NCBI GenBank assembly: GCA_900542505.1
Contig: UQNV01000001.1
Coordinates: forward strand, 62,001 to 126,000
Direction: 5' to 3'
DNA from: an uncultured Alistipes sp.
GTDB lineage: Bacteria; Bacteroidota; Bacteroidia; Bacteroidales; Rikenellaceae
DNA: 64,000 bases
A program made the position numbers and the translations under genes. How positions within the stretch are numbered: position 1 is the stretch's first letter; every line of letters starts with the position of its first letter. The notes under the pieces are model-generated. The model did not search any database. It worked only from the letters and a program-made list of their open reading frames with translations, and was not told the DNA's origin. Positions 35,255 through 44,579 of this stretch are shown here, in pieces.

Positions 35255-36649
35255 ATGAAAGACAAGTACATCGACCTCATCGAACAGACGTTCGACTTCC
35301 CGCAGGACGAGTTTTCTGTCGAGGACAACGAACTGCACTTCCACGACATCCCGCTCATGGAACTCATCAAGCAGTACGGAACTCCACTCAAAATCACCTA
35401 CCTGCCGAAAATCTCGCAGCAAATCAACCGGGCCAAGCGCATGTTCAACGTGGCGATGGCCAAGGTCGACTACAAGGGCTCGTACAACTACTGCTACTGC
35501 ACCAAGTCGAGCCACTTCTCGTTCGTGCTGGAGGAGGCCATGAAGAACGATATCCATCTGGAGACCTCGTCGGCCTACGACATCCACATCATCAACGCGC
35601 TCTACGACGGCGGCATCATCGACAAGGACCGCTACATCATCTGCAACGGATTCAAGCGTCCGCAGTATGTCGAGAACATCGCGCAGCTGGTCAACGCCGG
35701 CTTCGAGAACACCATCCCGGTGCTCGACAACAAGGAGGAGCTCGACCTGTTCGAGGACGCCTTCACCAAGAAATGCAAGGTGGGCATCCGCATCGCCTGC
35801 GAGGAGGAGCCCAAGTTCGAGTTCTACACCTCGCGTCTGGGTATCCGCTACAACGACATCGTCGAATTTTACAAGACGAAACTCAAGAACAGCAAGAAGT
35901 TCCAGCTCAAGATGCTCCACTTCTTCATCAACACGGGCATCAAGGATACGGCCTACTACTGGAACGAGCTGCTCAAGTGCATGAACGTCTACTGCGAGCT
36001 GAAGGCCATCTGCCCCGAGCTCGACAGCCTCAACATCGGCGGCGGCTTCCCCATCAAGAACTCGCTCAACTTCGAGTACGACTACGAGTACCTGACCGAG
36101 GAAATCATCGCGCAAATCAAGAACTTCTGCCAGCGCAACGGCATCGAGGAGCCCAACATCTTCACCGAATTCGGCTCCTTCACGGTGGGCGAAAGCGGCG
36201 CGGCGCTCTACTCGATTGTCAACCAGAAGCAGCAGAACGACCGCGAGAACTGGTACATGATTGACTCGTCGTTCATCACCACGCTGCCCGATACGTGGGG
36301 CATCGACCAGCGCTACATCATGCTGGCCATCAACAACTGGGACAAGGAGTACCAGCGCGTGCTGCTGGGCGGACTGACGTGCGACAGCGAGGACTTCTAC
36401 AACTCGGAGTGCCATACCAACGCCATCTTCCTCCCGAAACTCGAGAAGGGCAACACGCAGTACATCGGCTTCTTCCACACGGGGGCCTACCAGGAGTCGC
36501 TCGGCGGTTTCGGCGGCATCCAGCACTGCCTCATCCCGGCGCCGAAGCACATCATCATCGACCGCGACAAGTCGGACAACGAATACTACACGCGACTCTT
36601 CGCCAAGGAGCAGTCCTACCGTTCGATGCTGCGCATCCTCGGCTATTGA
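35255..36649 (+). CDS. speA: Arginine decarboxylase, fold-type III PLP enzyme
   Basis: 464 residues from MKDKYIDLIEQTFDFP. It belongs to the Orn/DAP/Arg decarboxylase family (PLP, alanine-racemase-like barrel). YCYCTKSSHFSFVLEEA includes the PLP-lysine region, GGGFPIKNSLNFEYDYEYL the phosphate-binding glycines, and the C-terminal domain ends with GGIQHCLIPAPKH. The length and motifs match the type named arginine decarboxylase in Bacteroidota, so it should make agmatine for polyamine synthesis. Substrate preference is inherited from annotation of relatives; carboxynorspermidine or diaminopimelate are the alternatives. The frame is open to 34229 but the upstream part runs against the HU gene. 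Confidence 0.88.
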   Translation: MKDKYIDLIEQTFDFPQDEFSVEDNELHFHDIPLMELIKQYGTPLKITYLPKISQQINRAKRMFNVAMAKVDYKGSYNYCYCTKSSHFSFVLEEAMKNDIHLETSSAYDIHIINALYDGGIIDKDRYIICNGFKRPQYVENIAQLVNAGFENTIPVLDNKEELDLFEDAFTKKCKVGIRIACEEEPKFEFYTSRLGIRYNDIVEFYKTKLKNSKKFQLKMLHFFINTGIKDTAYYWNELLKCMNVYCELKAICPELDSLNIGGGFPIKNSLNFEYDYEYLTEEIIAQIKNFCQRNGIEEPNIFTEFGSFTVGESGAALYSIVNQKQQNDRENWYMIDSSFITTLPDTWGIDQRYIMLAINNWDKEYQRVLLGGLTCDSEDFYNSECHTNAIFLPKLEKGNTQYIGFFHTGAYQESLGGFGGIQHCLIPAPKHIIIDRDKSDNEYYTRLFAKEQSYRSMLRILGY

Positions 36650-36687
36650 CCCGCCGGACGGCAGCTCCGGGCTGCATCATAATCCGA

Positions 36688-36719
36688 AACGCCTTCCGCC
36701 CAGCGGCGGAGGGCGTTTT
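36688..36719 (+). terminator. Terminator of the arginine decarboxylase gene
   Basis: A 13-bp stem (AACGCCTTCCGCC with 36705-36717, one G-T wobble) has a four-base loop and ends in TTTT. Confidence 0.83.
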
Positions 36720-36901
36720 CCGTTTGCGGCTCAGGCTGGCAAAAGGGCCGCAAGGCGATATCAGCAGGCCGGCAGCGCCGAACCAAGCTCCACGAACCGG
36801 GTTCCACGAACCGAACGCCCCGACCGCACATCGCGGAAAATTGCAGATTCAGTCCGAAAACGCTATCTTCGGGCAGAACAAAACCCAAAACGCATCGCCG
36901 C

Positions 36902-37675
36902 ATGAAACCCTCACACCCCCGCCGCACGGCCCGTATCCTGACGGCCCTGCTCGCCGCCGCATCCGTGGCAACCTCCTGCTCCGGTCCCGAACCGCATCAC
37001 ATCGTCCTGATGAGCTACAACATCCGCAACGGCATCGGTGCGGACAACGTGCGCGACCTTACGCGCACGGCCGACGTCATCCGCCGCACGGCTCCCGACT
37101 TCGTGGCGCTGCAGGAGGTTGACAGCGCCACACGCCGCTCCGAGGGCCGCTTCGTCGCCGCCGAACTCGGACGGCTCACCGGCATGCACGCCCGGTTCGG
37201 CCGTGCCATCGACTTCGAGGGCGGAGGTTACGGCGTCGCCCTGCTCTCGCGCGAGGAGCCGCTCGCCCTGCGGCGCATTCCGCTGCCCGGACGCGAGGAG
37301 GCGCGGGTGCTGCTGATGGCCGAATTCCCCGAATGCTGGCTCTGCGTAACCCACCTTTCGCTCACGGACGAGGACCAGCGTGCCTCGCTGCCGCTCATCG
37401 CCCGGGCGACCGACACCTGCCGCAAACCCGTGCTGCTGGCCGGCGACTTCAACATGGCAAACGCAGCCGAGGTGGCCGAGGGGCTCGGCGCCCGCTTCCG
37501 CCTGCTCTCCGACACCACGGCCTGCACCTTCCCGGCCGGTGCTCCGACCGTCCGCATCGACTACATCGCCGGATGCGCACTGCCGCAGGGCTTCCGGCTG
37601 CTCCGCAGCGCCACGGACCCGACCACAACGGCTTCGGACCACGCACCGCTCTGGGTCGAACTCGCCTTCGAATAG
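36902..37675 (+). CDS. Endonuclease/exonuclease/phosphatase-family lipoprotein
   Basis: 257 residues. The N-terminus MKPSHPRRTARILTALLAAASVATSC is a lipoprotein signal (Cys 26). The EEP fold is complete: MSYNIRNG, FVALQEVDS (catalytic Glu), VTHLSLTDEDQR, LAGDFNM, and ASDHAPLW at the end (catalytic Asp-His). Members cleave phosphodiesters or phosphate esters in DNA, inositol phosphates or lipids; the closest type here is the short extracytoplasmic one. Export to the periplasm suggests a nutrient or lipid substrate rather than DNA repair. Context does not narrow it further. Confidence 0.9.
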   Translation: MKPSHPRRTARILTALLAAASVATSCSGPEPHHIVLMSYNIRNGIGADNVRDLTRTADVIRRTAPDFVALQEVDSATRRSEGRFVAAELGRLTGMHARFGRAIDFEGGGYGVALLSREEPLALRRIPLPGREEARVLLMAEFPECWLCVTHLSLTDEDQRASLPLIARATDTCRKPVLLAGDFNMANAAEVAEGLGARFRLLSDTTACTFPAGAPTVRIDYIAGCALPQGFRLLRSATDPTTTASDHAPLWVELAFE

Positions 37676-37797
37676 AGGGGCGCTCCCCCACTTCCCCGGC
37701 GGCGGGGGCTTCATGACAAAGGCCGTACATTATATATATATAAGATATAAAAGCCCCGGCCACGCCCGCCGGGCAGAGGGCCTGACCATCCAAACGA

Positions 37798-37847
37798 CCG
37801 GGGCCGGCGCTGCGGAACGACTCCACAACACCGGCCTCGGCCTTTTT
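37798..37847 (+). terminator. Terminator of the EEP lipoprotein gene
   Basis: The stem CCGGGGCCGG (37798-37807) pairs with CCGGCCTCGG (37831-37840, one wobble) and is followed by CCTTTTT. The loop of 23 bases is long. A TA-repeat (about 37730-37750) lies upstream. Confidence 0.6.
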
Positions 37848-37882
37848 CGTCTTCCTCGGGCCGACCTCCGTCGGCTCATTCG

Positions 37883-39088
37883 TCAACGGACACGCAGCGT
37901 GCGCCCGATGCGCAGCGTCGTCGTACGCGTGATGCCGTTCAGCGCGCACAGACGCGAAACCGTCGTACCGTACTTGATGGCGATGTGTCCCAGCGTATCG
38001 CCCGAACGAATCTTGTGATAGCGGCGCGCAGCGCGTTCGGCCGCCTCCTTCTTATCCTGCTCCTCATTGGCGGCTTCATCCTCGAAGTCCTGTCCGGCCT
38101 TCGAATAGATGCTGAAGAAGGACTTCTTGAGCAGGAAGGTTTCGCGGCAGAGCACCCCCTTGCGGAAGTCGATAAGCCGCTCGGGGTCGAACGACTGCCC
38201 GTAGTAGCGCGTCTCGAAATGGAGGTGCGGGCCCGTCGACCGTCCCGTCGAACCGCCCAGACCGATAATCTGTCCCGCCTCGACCCACTGGTTGGGCTCA
38301 ACCAGACGCTCCGAGAGGTGGCCGTAGTAGGTCTCCAGTCCGTTGTCGTGGCGGATGATGACCAGATTGCCGTATCCGCCGCGGTTGTACTGCGAGATAC
38401 GCACCCGGCCGCAGAAGGTCGCGTAGATGGTGTCGCCCATCTTCAGCGGCAGGTCGATGCCCTGATGGGCGCGGCCGCGGCGCAGGCCGTAACGTCCGCG
38501 CGGATGGGGCGTACCCTGGTAGGGGCAGTGGTAGCTCTTCGTCGAGTCGACCAGCTCGAGCACCACCGATGAGGGCATCTCGGCCAGATTGGCATCCTTG
38601 TAGGGGAAGAGTGTCTCCGTATCCCAATACTTCTCGAAGATGGTGCTGTCGCGCGCTATTTCACGGTTGCGCACATAGCGCCACGTATTGTCGCCGTAGA
38701 GGACGACGAAGAGCGCCTCGTTGCCCGAATCGAGCGTATCGATGACGGCCGAGTCGCTCATGTCGGGCACCGACTCGATTTCCACCCGGCGCAGACGCTC
38801 GCGCAGTTCGGCCACCGAATCCGCCGCCGACCGTTTGGGTGTGACCGAAGAGTCCGTACGCCGTACGGGCACCACGTCGGGAAGCTGTTCGTCACGCTCG
38901 GCCAGCAGCTGGCAGAGCGAATCGATTTGGGCCGCCTGCCAGTCGGAGAGCATGCGGAGCGAGTCGGCTTCGGTTGCGGCCGCTTCGGCCTGCCGTTCGA
39001 GTTCGGCGCGCGAAGGGCGGGCCGTACGGGCCGTCACGGTGCAGGCAACCGCGAGGGCAAGGAGGGTCAATACGTATCTCTTCTTCAT
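37883..39088 (-). CDS. Secreted M23 endopeptidase with C-terminal LysM domain
   Basis: 401 residues from MKKRYVLTLLALAVACTVTA (an ATG two codons earlier is possible). After the signal peptide come a helical Arg/Glu-rich region, then the M23 domain with all ligands: HQGIDLP, YYGHLSE and GPHLHFE. A linker of acidic and basic residues (EEQDKKEAAERAARR) leads to one LysM at the end (IRSGDTLGHIAIKYGTTVSRL). It cuts peptidoglycan cross-links, held to the wall by LysM. It contrasts with the inactive M23-like protein at 2764-3633, which might be a partner of an enzyme like this. Confidence 0.94.
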   Translation of the reverse strand: MKKRYVLTLLALAVACTVTARTARPSRAELERQAEAAATEADSLRMLSDWQAAQIDSLCQLLAERDEQLPDVVPVRRTDSSVTPKRSAADSVAELRERLRRVEIESVPDMSDSAVIDTLDSGNEALFVVLYGDNTWRYVRNREIARDSTIFEKYWDTETLFPYKDANLAEMPSSVVLELVDSTKSYHCPYQGTPHPRGRYGLRRGRAHQGIDLPLKMGDTIYATFCGRVRISQYNRGGYGNLVIIRHDNGLETYYGHLSERLVEPNQWVEAGQIIGLGGSTGRSTGPHLHFETRYYGQSFDPERLIDFRKGVLCRETFLLKKSFFSIYSKAGQDFEDEAANEEQDKKEAAERAARRYHKIRSGDTLGHIAIKYGTTVSRLCALNGITRTTTLRIGRTLRVR

Positions 39089-39273
39089 AATCATAGTTCG
39101 TCGTTGGTGTTACTCGTATTTCGTTGAGCCGGGGACCCGCTTACGGCGGGTTCGCGGCCGAAGGCATGCGCCGCCCGCCGCATTCCGCCGGCAAAAACGG
39201 CAGGAGGCGGCCGCAGGGCGACAACGGGGCCGACAGCCCCGGCGTCGAGGGTTCTACGGCAGCCAGCACCGGG

Positions 39274-39873
39274 CTACCGCTCCGCGCCGTTCGCGGAGGC
39301 CGGGCGGTGGTTGAGCAGTTCGTCGGCCGCCTCGAGCGCCCGGTAGAACTCCTCGCCGAAGCGCCGGATGATGGGCTCGCGCAGGGCCCGGTAGACCGGA
39401 ATCCCGAGCTTGCGCCCGCAACGCCGCGCCGGTTCGCAGACCGACCAGCGGTGGTAGTTCAGGCCGATGCTCCCGTTGGAGAAGTGCACCAGCCGGATGG
39501 GATAGAGGTGGCAGGAGATGGGTTTGCGGAAGGGGGTTTTGCCCTCGAGCCACGCCTTCTCGATGGCACAGAGCGTCACACCGTTCTCGTTGCGCGCGTA
39601 GGCACACTCGGCGTCGTCGACCAGCGGCGTGGTGTAGTCGCCGTCGGCATCGACCACCATGAAACCCTGGCGCTCGACCGCCTCGATGCCCTCTGCCGTC
39701 ATGTAGGGGCGGTAGGCCTCGTACTCCCGCTCGAGGATGTCCACCTCGTCGGCCTCGAGCGGCGCGCCGGCATTGCCCTCGACGCAGCAGATGCCCCGGC
39801 ACTGCGACAGGTCGCAGGCAAAGCACTCGCGCAGCAGGTCGGCGCTCACAATCTTGTCGTCAATCTCAATCAT
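39274..39873 (-). CDS. DUF3109 family cysteine-rich protein
   Basis: 199 residues from MIEIDDKIVSADLLRECFACD; the ATG at 39873 overlaps the ddl stop (ATGA), which favours it over the ATG at 39885. The family is recognised by CFACDLSQCRGICCVEGNAGAPL near the N-terminus, CAYARNE, CAIEKA and ISCHLYPIR. The spaced cysteines (eight or so) suggest a metal or Fe-S site. The function is not known. It is the last gene of the minus-strand run that begins at 43211. Confidence 0.9.
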   Translation of the reverse strand: MIEIDDKIVSADLLRECFACDLSQCRGICCVEGNAGAPLEADEVDILEREYEAYRPYMTAEGIEAVERQGFMVVDADGDYTTPLVDDAECAYARNENGVTLCAIEKAWLEGKTPFRKPISCHLYPIRLVHFSNGSIGLNYHRWSVCEPARRCGRKLGIPVYRALREPIIRRFGEEFYRALEAADELLNHRPASANGAER

Positions 39874-40859
39874 TTGCGGCGGCATGTATCGGCTATCACG
39901 ATGTCGTAAAGCTCCCCGAGCGTCATGCCGGCGGCACGCGCCTGCTTGGGGACAATGCTTCCGACGCTCATGCCGGGAATCGAGTTGATTTCAATCATGT
40001 AGGGGACCCCTTCGGGCGTGACGATGAAGTCGACACGCACGATGCCCGAGCAGCGGCAGGCCCGGTAGGCGGCACGTGCCAGGCGGTGAATTTCGACCGA
40101 GAGTTCGGGCGAGATGCGCGCCGGGGTAATCTCCTCCGAGAAGCCCTCCGTGTACTTGGCCTCGTAGTCGAAGAAGTCGTTCCTGGGGCAAATCTCCGTG
40201 ATGGGCAACTCGTATTCGCGTTCCGAGGTAATCAGCACGCCGCAACCCATCTCGCGGCCCGTGATGCACTCCTCGACCAGAATCTCGTCGTCCTGGGCGA
40301 AGGCCACATCGAGTGCCGCCGGAAGCTCGTCGAGGCTGTGCACCTTCGTCACGCCGAACGACGAACCGTTGGCATTGGGCTTGACAAAGAGCGGCAGTCC
40401 GAGCTCCGCAATCACCTTCGCGCAGTCGATGTCGTCGCCGCGGCGGAAGAAGAGCTCGCGCGCCAGATGGACACCCGTCCCGGCCACGGCCCGCTTGGTC
40501 GAAATCTTGTCGAAGGTGATGACCGACGAGGTCATCGAGCACGACGAGTAGGGAATCCCCATCATGTCGAGGTAGCCCTGCAGACGGCCGTCCTCGCCCG
40601 GCGTGCCGTGGATGATGATGAGCGCATAGTCGAACTGGCGGCGGACACCGTCGACCGTCAGCGAGAAATCGTTCTTGTCGACCTGCCACTGCCGGCCGTC
40701 GGGCGCCGTATAGTGCCAGTCGCGGTGGTGGAGGTCGATGACCGTAACGTCGTATTTTTCGGGGTCAAGCGCCGCCTCGATTTGCGCGGCGCTCTGAAGA
40801 GCAATCTCACGCTCGGGCGAATCGCCGCCCGCCACGAGCGCTATCTTCAATCGTGTCAT
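39870..40859 (-). CDS. ddl: D-alanine--D-alanine ligase
   Basis: 329 residues from MTRLKIALVAGGDSPEREIALQ. ATP-grasp enzyme making the D-Ala-D-Ala end of the peptidoglycan stem. It has IIHGTPGEDGRLQGYLDM, the ATP-grasp lysine in LFVKPNANGSSFGVTKV, EECITGREMGCGV and the metal motif MIEINSIPGMS. The family usually shows HGxxGEDGxxQG; here HGTPGEDGRLQG fits. It overlaps DUF3109 by four bases and lies 10 bases after nadD. Confidence 0.96.
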   Translation of the reverse strand: MTRLKIALVAGGDSPEREIALQSAAQIEAALDPEKYDVTVIDLHHRDWHYTAPDGRQWQVDKNDFSLTVDGVRRQFDYALIIIHGTPGEDGRLQGYLDMMGIPYSSCSMTSSVITFDKISTKRAVAGTGVHLARELFFRRGDDIDCAKVIAELGLPLFVKPNANGSSFGVTKVHSLDELPAALDVAFAQDDEILVEECITGREMGCGVLITSEREYELPITEICPRNDFFDYEAKYTEGFSEEITPARISPELSVEIHRLARAAYRACRCSGIVRVDFIVTPEGVPYMIEINSIPGMSVGSIVPKQARAAGMTLGELYDIVIADTCRRK

Positions 40860-40869
40860 TATCTGTGTT

Positions 40870-41682
40870 TCAGGGATTGTAAATGTCTTTGTAACGGAAA
40901 GCGAGAATCTCCTGCACCATCTCAACGTACTGGCGGGCCTCGCAGTTCCCGGCATCGATTTCGAGCGCCCGGTTGAAGTCGTTGAGCGCATCGCCCCACG
41001 CCGCACGGCCGTAGTGGAGCTTGCCGCGCTCGATGCGCAGCGCGGCATTGTCGGGTTCGGCCTCGATGCGCTCCGAGAGGCGGCGCATGCGGCCTTCGGG
41101 CGTCCAGAGCCCCTTGCGTCGGATGTAGTCGGCCACCTCCGGCTGGAGCATCCGCTCCACCTCCTCGCCGCGCTCGAGCGCCTCGCGCACGTCGGTCGAC
41201 GAGAAGTCCTGCAGCGGCGCCCCTTCGAGCAGCGTGATGCGGTCGCGGAAGCGCTCGACAGGCTCACCCCGGCGCGGATAGACATAGACAGGATAATGGT
41301 CGAGAATGGTCTCGTACTCCTTCCAACGGTCGAGCTGGCCGATGAGGTCGCCCCCCATCAGAATCGAAAAGCTCATCCCCGAACCGTGGTTCTCGCTCAG
41401 ATAGCGCAGCGTGTCGACCGTATACGACGGGCGCGGCAAGAGGAATTCGACCACCGAGGGCTTGATGCGCTCGGGGTATTTCGAGTGGGCGCAGGCAATC
41501 TCGGCCATCTCGAAGCGGTCGAGTTCGGGAGCCTGCGCATCGGCCTCCTTCAAGGGATTCTGGGGCGAGACGACGAGCACCAGCTCGTCGCAGAGCCCCT
41601 GCCCGACGGCATACTCGGCCAGAGCGATGTGCCCCCGGTGAATCGGGTTGAACGACCCGAAATAGAGCATCACCCGCTTCAT
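40870..41682 (-). CDS. nadD: Nicotinate-nucleotide adenylyltransferase with C-terminal TPR tail
   Basis: 270 residues, against about 190 for usual NadD. Residues 1-195 are a complete NadD: YFGSFNPIHRGHIALA holds the (H/T)xGH nucleotide motif, PRPSYTVDTLRYL and FSSTDVREAL (ISSTxIR type) are typical. Residues 196-270 form an extra helical part with a TPR, AALRIERGKLHYGRAAWGDA and LNDFNRALEIDAGN. NadD joins nicotinate mononucleotide to ATP in NAD synthesis. The start overlaps the gmk stop (ATGA). Confidence 0.93.
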   Translation of the reverse strand: MKRVMLYFGSFNPIHRGHIALAEYAVGQGLCDELVLVVSPQNPLKEADAQAPELDRFEMAEIACAHSKYPERIKPSVVEFLLPRPSYTVDTLRYLSENHGSGMSFSILMGGDLIGQLDRWKEYETILDHYPVYVYPRRGEPVERFRDRITLLEGAPLQDFSSTDVREALERGEEVERMLQPEVADYIRRKGLWTPEGRMRRLSERIEAEPDNAALRIERGKLHYGRAAWGDALNDFNRALEIDAGNCEARQYVEMVQEILAFRYKDIYNP

Positions 41683-42248
41683 TTCCCGCCGGCGATGAAG
41701 CGTTCGACAATCGCGGCCGTCTCGCGCACGGCATCCTCCAGCACGTCGTTGACCACGACGTGGTCGAAGCCGGGGGCCTTCGACAGTTCGAACTCGGCCT
41801 TGGCCACACGGCGCTCGATGACCTCCGGGGCATCGGTGGCACGCGCCACCAGGCGGCGGCGCAGCTCCTCGATGGAGGGGGGCATGATGAAGACCGAGCA
41901 GGCGTCGGCGCCGAAAATCCGCTTGAGATTCAGTCCGCCCATGACGTCGACATCGAAGACGATGACGTTGCCCTTGGCCCAGATGCGCTCCACCTCGCTG
42001 CGCAGCGTCCCGTAGCAGGTCCCCTTGTAGACCTCCTCCCACTCGACGAAGCGCTCCTCGGCCACCGCCTCGGCAAAGGCTTCGGGCGTGAGGAAGTAGT
42101 AGTCCACCCCGTCGCGCTCCGTACCGCGCGGGGCCCGGCTGGTGGCCGATACCGAGAATTCGAATTGCGGGAAACGCTGCAGCATCTCCCGGACGATTGT
42201 CGTCTTGCCGGCACCGCTGGGTGCCGAGAATATGATGACCTTACCCAT
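41679..42248 (-). CDS. gmk: Guanylate kinase
   Basis: 189 residues. P-loop FSAPSGAGKTTIVREML; GMP-binding part SVSATSRAPRGTERDGVDYYF; then VIFDVDVMGGLNLKRIF. It phosphorylates GMP to GDP. It lies between yicC and nadD, and gmk next to yicC is common across bacteria. It is coupled to nadD by ATGA. Confidence 0.97.
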   Translation of the reverse strand: MGKVIIFSAPSGAGKTTIVREMLQRFPQFEFSVSATSRAPRGTERDGVDYYFLTPEAFAEAVAEERFVEWEEVYKGTCYGTLRSEVERIWAKGNVIVFDVDVMGGLNLKRIFGADACSVFIMPPSIEELRRRLVARATDAPEVIERRVAKAEFELSKAPGFDHVVVNDVLEDAVRETAAIVERFIAGGK

Positions 42249-42326
42249 GATTCATAATCGTTATGCGACCCGTGTGCGGACGACCGCTCCGGCACGCTGC
42301 CGGGAGCGTCCCCTCCGCCCCGCGGC

Positions 42327-43211
42327 TCAGAGGATGTTGAGCACCTGCTCCTTGATTTTCTCCAGCTCGTCCTTCATCCGGACGACCAGTATCTGGATGT
42401 TCGACTCGTTGGCCTTCGAGCCCATCGTGTTGATTTCACGCCCCATCTCCTGGGCAATGAAGCCCAGCTTGCGGCCGGGGGCCTCCTCGCCTGCGGCCAC
42501 CTCGCGGAAGTAGCGGCAGTGGTTGGCAAGCCGCACCTTCTCCTCGGTGATGTCGAGCTTCTCGAGGTAGTAAATCATCTCCTGCTCCAGGCGGTTGCGG
42601 TCCACCTCGACGCCCAGCTTCGAGAGGTTGTCGAGAATCCGCGCGCGGATAGTCTCCGTACGGGCCTTCTCGAAGGGGACAACCTCCTCGCGGAAGGTCT
42701 CGATGAGGTCGACGCGGCGCAGCAGGTCGGCAATCAGCACGGCCCCCTCCTGCACGCGGAAGGCATCGAGCCGCTCGACGGCATCGGTCGCGGCGGCGAG
42801 CAGCGCGGCGCTCTCCTCCTCCGTGACGCGCTCGGCCTCGACCGAAACCACGTCCGGAAGGCGCATGAGCACCTGCAGGGCGGCGGAGTCGTATCCGACA
42901 CCCGCGTCGTTGAGCTTCGCATAGCGGGCCGCTTCGCGCAGCTCCGCGGCATAGGCGGCAAGCACCTCCTTGTTGATGTGGGCCGAGGTCTCCGTCTGCT
43001 GGCTCTCGACGGTCACGAAGACATCGACCTTGCCGCGCTGGAGCCGCTGCGAGACAAAATTACGGAGTTCGGTCTCCGACTGGCGGTAGAGTGCCGGCAG
43101 TTTGATATTCAGGTCGAGCTGCTTGGAGTTGAGCGAACGGAGCTCGACGGTGATTTTCTTGGTTCCGAAAGAGGCTTCGCCCTTGCCGAAGCCCGTCATC
43201 GATTTTATCAT
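42327..43211 (-). CDS. yicC: YicC-family endoribonuclease
   Basis: 294 residues, family length. The N-terminus [13 protein letters not shown] is the family signature, and the C-terminus ([24 protein letters not shown]) is the second one. E. coli YicC is an endoribonuclease that acts on RyhB and other RNAs. It is the first gene of the minus-strand run to DUF3109; 115 bases divide it from the divergent serC promoter's -33 region. Confidence 0.93.
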   Translation of the reverse strand: MIKSMTGFGKGEASFGTKKITVELRSLNSKQLDLNIKLPALYRQSETELRNFVSQRLQRGKVDVFVTVESQQTETSAHINKEVLAAYAAELREAARYAKLNDAGVGYDSAALQVLMRLPDVVSVEAERVTEEESAALLAAATDAVERLDAFRVQEGAVLIADLLRRVDLIETFREEVVPFEKARTETIRARILDNLSKLGVEVDRNRLEQEMIYYLEKLDITEEKVRLANHCRYFREVAAGEEAPGRKLGFIAQEMGREINTMGSKANESNIQILVVRMKDELEKIKEQVLNIL

Positions 43212-43309
43212 AAGAGGTGCAGATTGGTCTTTAATCCCGGCAAATTTAGTAAAAACAATTCAAAAAGGCGCCGTCGGGCCCCGGGCATTGAAATTTATTT
43301 CGTCAAGAG

Positions 43310-43342
43310 TTTGGATTGTCCCGAATATTTTATATATATTTG
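43310..43342 (+). promoter_or_regulatory. Promoter of the serC operon
   Basis: TTTG (43310-43313), 21 bases, TATATTTG (43335-43342): a complete consensus match. The leader to the ATG at 43398 is about 50 bases. Confidence 0.85.
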
Positions 43343-43397
43343 TGTTAGTCAAATAACAGTTCGCAACCTAAAAGCACTAATTCATATACGGATTATC

Positions 43398-44471
43398 ATG
43401 AAAAAGCACAATTTCAACGCCGGACCCTCCATCCTTGCCGATGAGGTTATCGAGAACGCCGCAAAGGCCATCGTCGATTTCAATGGTACGGGACTCTCCC
43501 TGCTCTCGATTTCGCACCGTTCGAAGGATTTCGATGCGGTGATGGAGGAGGCCGACGCTCTCTTCCGTGAACTGCTCCACATCCCGGACAACTACAAGAT
43601 TTTCTACATCGGCGGCGGCGCCAGCACGATGTTCTATGAGGTGCCCGCCAACTTCCTCGGCAAGAAGGCCGGCTACGTCAATACGGGCGTATGGTCGAAG
43701 AAGGCCATCAAGGAGGCGAAGCGCTACGGCGAAGTGGAAGTGCTCGCAACCTCGGAAGACCGCAACTTCACCTATATTCCCAAGGGATTCGACATCCCGG
43801 GCGACCTGGACTACCTCCACATCACCTCGAACAACACCATCTACGGTACGGAGTACCACGAGGATATCACCTCGCCCGTGCCTCTGGTGGCCGACATGTC
43901 GTCCGACATCCTCTCGCGTCCGATTGACGTGACCAAGTACGCGATGATTTACGGCGGCGCCCAGAAGAACCTGGCCCCTGCAGGCGTCGTGTTCGCCATC
44001 ATCCGCGAGGATATGCTCGACAAGCAGGTGCGCGACCTGCCGACGATGGTCAGCTTCCGTACCCACGTCGAGAACAACTCGATGTTCAACACGCCTCCCG
44101 TATTCCCGATTTACGTGCTGAAGGAGACGCTCAAGTGGCTCAAGTCGATTGGCGGTGTCGACGAAATCTACCGCCGCAACAAGGAGAAGGCTCAGCTGCT
44201 CTACGACGAAATCGACCGCAACCCGCTCTTCCGCGGCACGGTCGAGAAGGAGGACCGCTCGCTGATGAACATCTGCTTCGTGATGGCCGACGGCTATGAG
44301 GAGCTGGCTCCCGAATTCATGGAGTTCACCAAGGAGCGCGGCATCGTGGGCATCAAGGGCCACCGCCTGGTGGGCGGCTTCCGCGCCTCGTGCTACAACG
44401 CCCTCAAGAAGGAGAGCGTCGAGGTACTCGTGCAGTGCATGCGCGAATTCGCCGAGAAACACGCCAAATAG
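43398..44471 (+). CDS. serC: Phosphoserine aminotransferase
   Basis: 357 residues from [17 protein letters not shown]; the NFNAGP start is the SerC signature. PLP lysine is expected in [13 protein letters not shown]. It converts phosphohydroxypyruvate and glutamate to phosphoserine. It is first in an operon with serA and a DUF1015 gene. Codon use here is less GC-biased than in some neighbours, as usual for a well-expressed gene (inference). Confidence 0.97.
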   Translation: MKKHNFNAGPSILADEVIENAAKAIVDFNGTGLSLLSISHRSKDFDAVMEEADALFRELLHIPDNYKIFYIGGGASTMFYEVPANFLGKKAGYVNTGVWSKKAIKEAKRYGEVEVLATSEDRNFTYIPKGFDIPGDLDYLHITSNNTIYGTEYHEDITSPVPLVADMSSDILSRPIDVTKYAMIYGGAQKNLAPAGVVFAIIREDMLDKQVRDLPTMVSFRTHVENNSMFNTPPVFPIYVLKETLKWLKSIGGVDEIYRRNKEKAQLLYDEIDRNPLFRGTVEKEDRSLMNICFVMADGYEELAPEFMEFTKERGIVGIKGHRLVGGFRASCYNALKKESVEVLVQCMREFAEKHAK

Positions 44472-44511
44472 TCCGGCATGCCGCTCGTCACACGCATACC
44501 GACCGGTTACG

Positions 44512-44538
44512 ACGCCCTCACCGGCGAGGTGAGGGCGT
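44512..44538 (+). other. Intercistronic hairpin between serC and serA
   Basis: An 11-bp perfect stem (ACGCCCTCACC, 44512-44522, with 44528-44538) has a five-base loop. No T-tract follows, so it is not a standard terminator; it may protect the serC end or limit serA expression. Confidence 0.6.
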
Positions 44539-44579
44539 GGGACTGGCGGGAAGAGTTCACAACCGAAATCAGAGAGACC

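Noticed and set aside
44478-44579. ATG at 44478 as start of serA
   Set aside because: Gives 34 extra residues not found in the family; it also crosses the intercistronic hairpin.
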